DNA of 64,000 bases, taken from Acanthococcus lagerstroemiae. Taxonomy: Eukaryota; Arthropoda; Insecta; Hemiptera; Eriococcidae. A program made the position numbers and the translations under genes. This document shows positions 46,651 through 57,800 of the stretch, one piece after another. The notes beneath the pieces are model-generated. The model was not told the origin of the DNA, searched no databases, and saw only the letters and a program-made list of their open reading frames with translations. Numbering within the stretch: position 1 is the stretch's first letter; each line of letters begins with the position of its first letter. The stretch is taken from positions 31,128,038-31,192,037 of the forward strand of contig CM063109.1 in NCBI GenBank assembly GCA_031841125.1, given 5' to 3'.

Positions 46651-48324
46651 CGTCATCATCGCTCCACAATTTCGCTGAATGAGCACCATCTCCGCGGATT
46701 AAGAGATTGAAATATCAATTCAAAAAATTAGTATTCGTTCCGGAAAAGTTCATGGAAAATGTGAGCCAAAGGCGCGCCAGAATTAATTTTCCAACCTCGT
46801 CGAAATCAAATGCATTGTTCGGTCTCGCTCCGTTAAAATTCAGCACTCGAGTCATTTTCGCGGCGGAAATTTCCGCGTTTACGACCTATATTGGCGACCT
46901 TGCGACAGTAGTTCACGAGCCACTATATACTTTCCGTCCGACCCGAACTCGAATTCTATATGCACCGGACCTAGTAACAAAAAGGGGGTTTTCATGTTAC
47001 CCTTTACAATGTAAATTACGATGCATTGCATTTCGCCCGTTTCACCCGATTGACACTCTCTAGAATGCACCGTCTCCAAATACAAATTTCCATGGACTAT
47101 ACTCTGCAATTTTGTGTAACGTAGGTACCTGAATGCCAGTATCACTTTAAACTTTAAAGGCTATGCTTATTCTAGCGAAATTATATCGTGCTAAAGTATT
47201 ACTTCAGACATCTACACTATAGTTAACAAAATATTATTCGGGTACCTAATGAGTGAATTCTCCCCCTCCCCTCAAATTCGTTACTAATAAGGAAAACGCA
47301 GAGGAATTTTGCGTCATTTTGTCAACAAGCTTGACTTGGTAAACGTGAAGTTTGCAAGGGTCGTTGAATTAAATTCCGTCGCAATTAAACGCCACCCTTA
47401 GTTTTGAAATCGTCAATGCGAGATTCCTTTCCAATTATCATCGCATTATTGCGAGCGTAAATTCGCATAATTTCATCGTAAAAGCTTCAAATGCCACAGC
47501 TGAAGATTACGTTGACGTTCCGTATCCGGTGCTGAATCTTTTACGTTTCTAACAGAACTGGCACAAGCTTACTGTAACTTTTCGAAGAATATGCGAAAGC
47601 GTGCTTCAAATTTTGCCCCGGATTTCCAGACGAAGGGGAGCATTTTAGAAGCGATATAATAGAAACTCGATCATGGATACATCAAGCTGCTTGAGCTTCC
47701 GAAATAATTACTTATTTTTAATGAGATTGTATCTTGGAAGAAAACAGTGCGAGAACACTGAAGTGCGGAAATAATCAACAAACAAACATAAGAGCAGAAT
47801 AAACTTCGACAATAATTGCGGAACCATTAGTACAGTGAAGTAAATGGATAGTACATTTTCCTTTTACGACGAATCCATCTTTTTTTTGTGCTCCCTGATA
47901 TTCTGTCGCAAAGCAATCAGTTCCACCAATGAGGTCAAGGAAAAACATGATTTGCACATTTATTTGCATAATATACAACAGTTGTCCAAAAAGTAAGAAA
48001 AGATAAACATATATTTAAGATAACGTGGCAATTAATCTATAATACCTAAGCAAGGAACATATAATTTCTATAGGTACACATCTGCACTTATCAGAAAATA
48101 TGTATATCAGAATTTTTTTTCGATGGAATTACTTTTTTTTGTTGTTGTTGAAAAGTTCTGCTTTTGTAAGATGTGGTGGCCTAATTATTCTTCTTCGGAG
48201 CCAGATCTTATAAGACCGTGACGTCATCCGATTGTCAGCTGATCGAGTGTGTGTATTATAGTATATGTACTATAGCTGGCTATAGGAAGCGTGGTGTAAT
48301 AAATGGCGGTAAGAGGGGGAAAGG
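46651..48324. other. No gene recognised
   Basis: About 1.7 kb. The plus-strand frame 46707-47063 (118 codons) is GC-balanced but without motif, start context or splice support. Confidence 0.4.
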
Positions 48325-48484
48325 CATAGGTGCAAATAGGTGGGGGCTTGGGGGCCTTAGCCCCCTAGACTTCTAAATAGCCCCCCAAACACTGAAAAAT
48401 TACCAAAGAAAATGATGCGGGGAGGTGGTATTGCTTCATAATAAGGGGGCTTAACACCCTCCCCCCCCTATTTGCGCTTCTGGG
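48325..48484. mobile_element. Probable hAT-like MITE, 160 bp
   Basis: The ends CATAGGTGCAAATAGG and, inverted, CAGAAGCGCAAATAGG resemble each other, with G- and C-runs next to both. It lies just past the 3' end of GST gene 1. No target duplication. Confidence 0.5.
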
Positions 48485-48506
48485 AATATATATACTCGCA
48501 TTACAT

Positions 48507-48512
48507 TTTATT
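48507..48512 (-). promoter_or_regulatory. Polyadenylation signal AATAAA, GST gene 1
   Basis: AATAAA on the minus strand, 159 bases past the stop codon of GST gene 1. It is the first canonical signal after the stop and gives a short 3' untranslated region. Confidence 0.6.
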
Positions 48513-48670
48513 GAAATTTGAATCTACCTATTTGAAGAGATAATTTCAATGATCGTGATAAGTGATAGACGAAAATGCTCATAATATGGTAACATCATGT
48601 GACTGCTCGTTTGTCAGTATTTTATATTCGTTCGGTGCCCACAATGACATCTATCAGTAGGTATTGGTCA

Positions 48671-48826
48671 TCATCTTAGCTGCAGATTCAAGTTTTCCAC
48701 TATGAAATTTTTGAACAAATCCACCCCAGTCTGATTGGCCTCTTCGTAACCCGGCAAATTTGTTTTGCATCGTTCCATGTACGCTGCTACCAGAGGAAAC
48801 TGTTCTTTATCCACTGCCACGAAAAT
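48671..48826 (-). CDS. GST gene 1 exon 6 (last)
   Basis: 156 bp after TTTTCTAG. It codes IFVAVDKEQFPLVAAYMERC, the final helices, and ends NLQLR with TGA at 48673-48671. Confidence 0.93.
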   Translation of the reverse strand: MFVAVDKEQFPLVAAYMERCKTNLPGYEEANQTGVDLFKNFIVENLNLQLR

Positions 48827-51800
48827 CTAGAAAATGAACTTGAGATTAATGTAACGTCGACAATGTTTCATTATTCACGGAATACTTCAATAAAGAAGAA
48901 AAGACAAAGAAGAGAAAAAAGCAAGTGTTTAAAAAAATTATGTCTGAGAAAAAGACCTAGTAAGTTACCTCAAAATTTCTTTTCTCAGCGGCGATTTTCA
49001 GGTCCTTTTTTACTAAGACACCAATTTGAAAGTGAAAGTTTTCAAAATTATTGAAGGGAATGAAATAAGTGGATATATTGCTTTACCTCTACATCTCATC
49101 TGATTTGAAGTAACAGACCGCCTATAAGCGCAAATAGTTAACCTAGGGGGGGGGGCTCACGAGAGACTAACAAGTATCAAAAGAATGCTAAGCTTTCCTT
49201 CGCTCGTTTTCAGTGTTTAGTTGTTATTGTTGTTGTTGTTTTTTGTGGGAGGGGGGTGAAGTATTCAGGTGCCAAACCCTCTTCCATTTCTGTCTATTCA
49301 TTGGTAGAGCATATGGTGATTCATACAAGCCAAATTAGCTCCCCAGACACCGCAGCCCATACTACCCTTTCGAGTATCGCATCGGTGACTTGAGGGATGA
49401 GGCTGGCCCGGGCCCTCATTTCATTTCTCCTTTTTTCGGATTCGCGCTGTCCTGAGCCATCAATGTTTGGTGGAGCGTATGGTAATGCACGCATGCCAAA
49501 TTAGCTCCCAAGGTACCGCACCTTTGGCCTCGGAAATCACCCATTCGAACATGAAACGGACGTTTTGAGGCTGGCCCGGGCTCCCATTTTGCCTCTTGTG
49601 GAATAATTATTACGAGCAGAGTAAATTATTGATTATTGAATATTAGTATTAATTAAAATATCAATACATATTTTAATAATCTCCCATCGAGGGAAAAATT
49701 ATTCCAACTGATTTAAGGATTATTGCGCAGTGGAAAATTCAATAAGTCACTCTCATCATTGCCCACAGTTAAGGACAAGAAAATTCATTAACAGAATTTA
49801 ATTGTACAAAACATAATTAACAAAATAAATTAGTCTTCAGGAGTAACTCAAATCTTCTGGCTGGGGGCTACTCTTCCGTGGCCTTGAAATTCTTCACTTT
49901 CCTGATGGCAAAATAAAAATTGCCATCAGTCATACATGTCAGATAGTTTACTTATTTATCCGTTTATTAACTGGCGTATTTATTTTACAATTGCGTTACA
50001 TGAATCTTTTGCCCTTTTTGTTATGTTATTGAGGAAAGCGATCCTCCAAATTTGAGAAATAATTTTGCCCTTTTCGTGGGCCCCTCGTAAGAGAATTTCG
50101 ATAATTTTTAAACTGGCTGCTTTACCTGTAATAGTACCTTGTCCCCAATGGACATAACTGACTTCTCACAGGAGAGTCAGTGCTTGAGGCTTGTAGCTTC
50201 TCTGATCGTTCGTTTGACCTTAGTGGTCCATTGTCCGCGATGGACTTATTGATTGCTCATAGTAGAGTCAATTTATTTATGCCTAATTATCTGACATCTA
50301 TGCCTGATGGCAATTTTTATTTTGCCATCAGGAAAGTGAAGAATTTCAAGGCTACGGAAGAGTAGCCCCCAGCCAGAAGATTTGAGTTATTCCTGAAGAT
50401 TAATTTATTTTGTTAATTATGTTTTGTACAATTAAATTCTGTTAATGAATTGTCTTGTCCTTAATTGTGGGCAATGATGAGAGTGACTTATTGAATTTTC
50501 CACTGCGCAATAATCCTTAAATCAGTTGGAATAATTTTTCCCTCGATGGGATATTATTAAAATATTGATATTTTAATTAATATTAATATTTAATCATCAA
50601 TAATTTACTCTGCTCGTAATAATTATTCCACACCTCTCCTTTCTTCGGATTCGCGCTCTTCTGCCAGGACCATTATGGGACACCTTACTGACCAAGGTAA
50701 CGTTCACCCATGACCGACCATGGAAACACCTATACACTTTGTACCATTATGTCAAACATCTTTTTGAATTTCCAATGATTTCAAACCTCCTTCACCGCTC
50801 ACCTCCTCGTCTTGGTGGAAGAGGTGAACTCTATCGGGGTCTGCAGCAACTGCAGCAGCTCTAGGATGGTACAGAGTCGTTGTGCCTCGACCATTCCGTC
50901 TCCACCTTTACAAAGGCCGACACCCCGTTCCATCCACTTTTACTCTTCAGCATTTCCGGAACCAAGATGTCCGGTGCGAGATGATCGATCACGCCGTCGT
51001 CAGTGTCGCGGTCGTTGTTGCCGCAATCGATCCTTGTTACTGTGGCGCACCTCTCTTGCTCCCAGGCCTCACACTCGAACAGAATGTGCCAAATGTTGTC
51101 CTCTGCCCCCCTTGATCACAATGCGTGCACACGGGGCTCGACGCTATCGCCATTCTATGTAAGTGCCGAAACACCCATAACTGTTCAGGATTTGGGTCAG
51201 GTGGAAGTTCAGTTCCCCATGGGACCTGTCTGCCCACTGACTGGTTTTCAATTTTTAGGGAACGGAGGAGTTGGTGATCAAACCATCTGAGTTGTGGGTC
51301 AAACCATCTACCGTTTACGCCTATGGAACCGCCCCTTCTATTCTTGAATCCAAAACAAGAATCGCCGTGGCTGATATTTAGATAAATTAAAAACAGTGTA
51401 TATTTCTTTTCTGTGACAGCCTAAGCTAAGTGAGATGATGTTAATTGGATGTTGGTTAACCCCTGCACTGCAAGAATATCAACTTGACCCCTTATTGCAC
51501 TTAGCCCTCCAAACAAACCAGCATGTTTCGTGATAATTTGTATTTTCGATCTTCTTCAAGGTTTTGCGAAACTGTTAGTCAATTTTGGCGGTTCACAGCG
51601 TTTTCTGAAGGTTTTGGATTGGCCAAAATAACTGAGAAAAGAGTTTTATCGCCCTCAAGTTATCCTGAATCGTTATTTTATAGGAGTATTTGAATACTAA
51701 CGTCCAACGTTGTTAATGTTGCAATTACTGAAAAATCAGCAATCGTTACATTATTACTAGCAATGTATTCGCGTCCATCCAGGTATTTTTCCAGTAGACG

Positions 51801-54800
51801 GTAGATGTCTTCGCACTTTTGCACCATTTCATCAGTAATCTTTTCCGTTGTTTTCTTCACTATAAGGTTCATCTATATGGTCAAAATGAAATTTGTGTAG
51901 TGAATAATCGAGCAGAGTAAGTATAAATTCCCGAGTACTGAATGTAGGTACAATTAATGAAAGCCATTTCCTATATTCCATTTCAAAGAAGATGAGCCAT
52001 GTTTCTAATTACGAATGTGGTAATCTTTACATTCCTCGGGGAGGGGGGAGGAGCAAGATATTTTCAGTTTTATGTCTACGAGCCAATGAAAAAAGTTACT
52101 GTTTCTAAAATCTCTTAAGAGGCACATTAATTTTTTTTTCTTCCTAAACCTAACTGGAATATTGATACATAAGGGTATTAACTTTATAGTACGTCCATTT
52201 TCATCATTTTTGAGACATTGGTATATCACTTGATAGAGGGCATCAAGCTCTTCATCAATTTCAATTACAATTTAGAATCAAATTTACATGTTTGGTTTAC
52301 GTTATTTTCGGTCAAAGAGTTGTCTGGTTTTAGTCGAATCTGGACGTGTTTAAACCGATGTCATTTTAGGTCAGCTTTGGTTGAATTTTATGAGACATAT
52401 GACCATTATTATTCGGGAAATATTATATGACACGACAGGAAAACAGGGTTGCACGACAGGATTTTCGCATGCTAAATAATGGTATATATGACTATACAAT
52501 ATTAACATCAACTAGGTACTAATTCATTAGTAAGAATGACAGAAAAAAAAATGTTCGAAACGACTTTTATTTTAAACGACAATTCATTATAGATTCCTCG
52601 CCAATTATATTTTTTCTTGACTGCATCGACGATCCAGTATATTATCATATCATTATTTACTTATTAGGACAAATCATTCATCTTTGATCATGATATTCCA
52701 TTTGGATGCTATTCAGTGTAAGGGAACCAACCAACATTTGTAAACAAAATGAGTTATTAGTATCGTTGGAAAGAGCGTAAAAAGTAGAATTTTTCAAAAT
52801 TGAGCCCCCGATTCAAAAATGTGTACTCACATTGAAAGAAACTTATCAGTAAACGCTATTTCATATAGTTTCTACACGGCTCTTGAACTTCGAATCACAC
52901 GTTTTCTCAAAAAACAGATTTTGCTGGTTGGTTTCCTTACGCTGAATAGCGCCCATTTGATTTAGTGTTCGATACTAGGCAGAAATAAACTGAACCCAAC
53001 TAAAAAATTCAGATGGCAAGTTTACTAGCTTTCCTTTTCTTATTGGCTGAGCTGACATTCAAAAGGGCACCGAAACAGCGGGAAGAAGAAAAAAGTTCTA
53101 AGTATGATGGGGGGAAAAAAATTGTTTGAGAGCTGAACAAATCCTGATGGCTTCACATTCTGATTGGTTAGACTATAACCAAACAATAGAAAAAGCAAAG
53201 ATATACTCTGCCAGAAGAGCCTTATTTTGGCGTCTGTCTGAAGACTGCCAAACTGTGGCCAATCTGTCATCAGTTAACAACGATCCCACAAAATCAGTTG
53301 GTGGGTAAGTGTAAGACGCAGGTATATGTAAGCCTACAATTTAAAAAGTAGATAGCTACATATAGTATTATAGCATTGGAAATTAATGGTGTATATATAT
53401 GCCACTTACCGCTATATTTATAAAACAAGGAAACATAACTCCCGAATCATAGAACATAATTCGGTCAACCATGGACCTTGCTTTGTGCTCGGCAGGATAC
53501 AAGTCATCATTGTCCGCGTATTTGTGTACCAAATATGCATTAATAGCGTGGCTGCAAGTGATTAATTTCATGTTTTAAAACAATTTCATCAGTTAAATAT
53601 GTATTTTGATGTGAGATGAGCTTGAAGTTGAAATTACACTTTTGAAGGCATGGGTAGGTAATTTAATTGAGTATACCTGATGCGCAATCCAGTTACCCTC
53701 TAGTTACCCAGTTACCCGCGGAAAAGTTACCCATTTGTTACCCTTAATTACCCTCAGATTACCCTTGTTCCCCTATAGTTATACCCGGGTAACTTGTAGG
53801 ATTCTGCGGATTGGGATAATATACAATCCTTTCTAATTATATGTATCTTGTCTTCATACATTGCCTTTTCTTGCTGAGGGCATGGGAGTAGCCAGCGAGG
53901 GGCTGGAGGGGGGGGGCAATTGCTCCGCCTGGATTTTGAAGAGAAAAAAAATTATGTTCCGGTGCTCACAAGATTACACCTGGAATGTTGAGACTAAATA
54001 CTTATACAAAAATTAGTTGACGTCTGCTGAACGCGTGTTATTATGCTGCATGCTACAATGTTTATAGTAATATTGATACACGTACTCGTAGATACTCGGT
54101 GACTAAAATGTCAGCAGCATATTTGGTACATCCACTGAACACTAGTTCATAAATATATGCTGCACAGTTGACAGAAAAAAGGGCATCGACATTTGTATGT
54201 GCACTGCACATGAAAATGTGTACTGAAATGTCCTGGATTTCAATATGTACTGACATTTTAGTTGACATTTCCATACACATGTGTTTCACAGGTTGACGTC
54301 TAATTTGCCGACATATTACAGTTAATGTTTTCTGACTCGCGTTGTTAAATGATCTGAACATTCTTGGTGTATACTGTACTCAATTAATTAACAATTCTCA
54401 TCAGGGGAAAAAAAATAATAATAATAAAAATACTGCTAATATTGGTGATTTTGTTTTTCAATCAGGTACCTATTTAATAGGTACACAGGTATTGACTCAG
54501 ATTTATGTATTTAATCTCTTCTTGTAGATACCTCCTAGAATTTGAAGTTGTAAGTAGAATACCCTCTTGGAATTCCAGTTTGACTCTCAGCCATAGGCGT
54601 AGCTAGAACTTTTTCCAGGGAAGGGCAAAAAGGTAGAATTATAAGCTATCAGTGTGGCGCCAGTCACATATTTTTGTTGTCTAGCGTCTAGGCCTCTAGA
54701 CACATCCTATTTTCTGCGAATTTTATTCAGTCAGCTTTAAATATTCGAAAATACAAAGGTTGAGTCAAAAGAACTGAGAGTTGTTGCCGGCTGTACAGAC

Positions 54801-57800
54801 ACAGCGCCATCTATCGGCAGGTGATCAAAACATTATTGTAAAGTGGTTCATAATTTCCGATAGACGATACAGTTCTGGACGAAGCGAAGTTTGTATGTTG
54901 ATTCATTCGCTACAATTCAGCTGTATACGTGATTGTCGTTTCATTTTTAGTCACCACTGTCGTTTTTTTGAGTTAACAATGGATGTGAAAAGTGAACAGC
55001 GCTCAGCAATTCGTTTTTGCGTTCATTTGAATAAGAGTGCTGGTGAAACTGTTTCGATGTTACAGGAAGCATACAAAGAAGAATGTTTGGGTAAAAGCAC
55101 GATTTTTCGGTGGCATAATTCTTCCAAGCAGGGCCGTCAATCTGCTGCTCTTATTCCGCATGGCGGGCGTCCTTCAACAGCATGCTCAGAAATGAACATT
55201 AACACTGTCAGCGCAGTGATAGAGGAAGATCGACATTTGTCGACTCGAGAAATTGCTGCACTATTGAATATGTCGCAATCGTCGGTACTTAAACCGATTT
55301 TTGAGGAACCATTTAATGATGAGACGCGTCTCTTCGACTGCCCGAATCCGAATTTGAGAAAACAATTGTTGATAAATGGGTGCAACGAATGCAGCAAAAG
55401 AGCAAGTGCGTTCAGGTGAATGGACGTTACTTCAAAATGAAAAAAGTGTTGAATCTGATACGGATTCCGAATGATTTTTGTAAAAAATGTCGATAAAATA
55501 AAGTTTTTCTACGCGTCTTGTGTGTTATTTGAAATTATGACAGGGGTACGGGTACGCGTAAGGCCTCTTCTACTAAAATCGACGTAACTCTTGCCTACTT
55601 TCACGTATAAACTTCGTCGAGCACTCTATTGGAAGAAATGGACCACTTTACAATAATGTTTTGGTCACATGCCGATAGATGGCGCTGTGTCTGTACAGCC
55701 GGCAACAACTCTCAGTTCTTTTGACTCAACCTTTGTATTTTCGAATATTTAAAGCTAACTGAATAAAATTCGCAGAAAATAGGATGTGTCTAGAGGCCTA
55801 GACGCTAGACAACAAAAATATGTGACTGGCGCCACACTGATAGCTTATAATTCTACCTTTTTGCCCCTCCCTGGAAAAAGTTCTAGCTTTGCCTATGGCT
55901 GAGGATCAAACTGGAATTCCAAGAGGGTGTTCTACAACTTCAAATTCTAGGAGGTATCTACAAGAAGAGATTAAATACATAAATCTGAGTCAATACCTGT
56001 ACATATTAAATAGGTATCTGATCGAAAAACAAAATCACCAATATTAGCAGTATTTTTATTATTATTTCCCCCCCCCCCTGATGAGAATTGTTAATTAATT
56101 GAGTACAGTATACACCAAGAATATTCAGATCATTTAACAACGCGAGTCAAAAAACACTAACTGTAATATGTCGGCAAATTAGACGTCAACCTGTGAAACA
56201 CATGTGTATGGAAATGTCAACTAAAATGTCAGTACTGAAATCTAGGACATTTTAGTACACATTTTCATGTGCAGTGCACATATAGATGTCAATGCCCTTT
56301 TTCCTTTTGACTGTGCAGCATACATTTATGAACAAGTGTTCAGTGGATGTAACATGCCATTGACATTTTAGTCAGCAAGTATCTATGAGTACATGCATCG
56401 ATATTACTATAAATTACTATAAACATTCTAGTATGCAGCAAATTAACACGCGTTCAGCAGATGTCAACTAATTTTATTCATATATTTAGTCGACATTTCA
56501 GGTGACATTATAGTCGGTAAGTATCAACATTACTTGAATTATCAACATGGTATTATCTATTATCAGTATATACAAAAGTATACCCAATTGTTCAGTCAAC
56601 ATTTGCATTGACATGTCTACTCGACAAATAGTATAGGCTGAATAATTTAATAATTTTTGTACTATAAATTATTATTGTGCAGTAGACTTCCAATTATCCA
56701 GCACGCTGTACACGTATTATCCGGCCTTAGAAAATTCTTCCAAATGTTATCCGAACTTCCAGTTATCTGGTCGTTTGCTGTATTATCCGGCCCTTCAATT
56801 TAAAGTGTAGTAGGACTGCATCACATGTTTTGCTTTTCAAGCAGATGTAAACACACTTTAGAAATCACATCATACTGTGGTACACACTAAAAAGTACCAG
56901 AGAAAGGCGTAAAACACAATCCCCCAAAAACGCCGTATTATCCGGATTTTCAGTTATTTGCCCAGCCCAATTCCCCCGTTTATGCCGGATAATCGAAAGT
57001 CTACTGCAATTCTTATTTGGTTTGGTTTAATATAATGTGTTCCAATGTATTTGGATGGATGCATCACCTGCCTGCGTCAACACACGGACCAAGATGAGGA
57101 GGTGAGGGGTGCGTGAAGAGGCGCGCGTCCGGCCGTGGGGGACCTGCATTCCAGGCGAGCGCTCGGGGAGCGCAGACCTTGGTCAGTAGGGAACCCCATG
57201 GTGGCCCTGGTAGGATGCGCGCACCGTTGCGGCATGGAGAAATGGGGGCTCGGGCCTGGCCCCAAGGCGTCCCTTCAGTTACTGATGCGATACTCGAAAG
57301 GGTAGTTTCCGGGGCCGTGGGTGCGGTGTCATAAGGGCCACTTTGGCATGCGTGCATCGTCATACATCCCACTACACCAATGTATTTGTATGCAAACACT
57401 AAAAAATAAAATAAAATATAAAATAAACAGAATGATGTCTATACAAAAGTTGATGGTTCTGTCAACGTGGACAGTGTTTCACGGGAACTGGGAGTCATTT
57501 TATTATTACAAACACTGAAATAGGTAGTATATATAAGTATTTACCTATCATAGACGACAAACCCATCATCATCCACAATGCTCGGTATAGTATGCGATGG
57601 ATTTATCTAGAAAAAAGTAAGACCTTATAGGTATCATGTAGATTCCCATATCCTGTATACCAGCTTCTTGATATTTCAGCTCATGAGAAATTCCACAAAT
57701 CAACTGATTTTCATTACTCATACCTTTAAATACTCCTCAGTCAAATGTTCGCCTGCCAGTGGCTTCACTTCTTGCCATTCATAATCCAGATTCAAGGCTT

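Larger units (their letters stand above)
53975..56511. repeat. Giant inverted repeat (~890-bp arms) in GST intron 2
   Basis: Left arm about 53975-54864 and right arm about 55625-56511 are inverted copies around a 760-bp centre. Examples are CATACACATGTGTTTCACAG at about 54272 against CTGTGAAACACATGTGTATG at 56202, and AGGCCTCTAGACACATCC at about 54690 against GGATGTGTCTAGAGGCCT at 55781. The innermost parts match nearly perfectly, and identity falls to roughly 90 percent outward. A deleted mariner sits at the centre and its ends are part of the arms. Confidence 0.92.

Noticed and set aside
46707..47063. 118-codon plus-strand frame as a gene
   Set aside because: No motif, no conserved start or splice context, and an opposite-strand frame of similar length; treated as chance.
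49597..50632. LTR retrotransposon because of TG...CA ends and 5-bp duplication
   Set aside because: The end repeats are inverted, not direct, and there is no primer-binding site or polymerase.
51678..51872. GST exon 5 reading through to 51678 as a short independent gene
   Set aside because: A GTTAGT donor at 51701 matches the same donor in gene 2; the read-through residues are intronic.
57064..57399. 111-codon minus frame as a gene inside the GST intron
   Set aside because: It is the same LINE tail with a target duplication; not conserved as protein.
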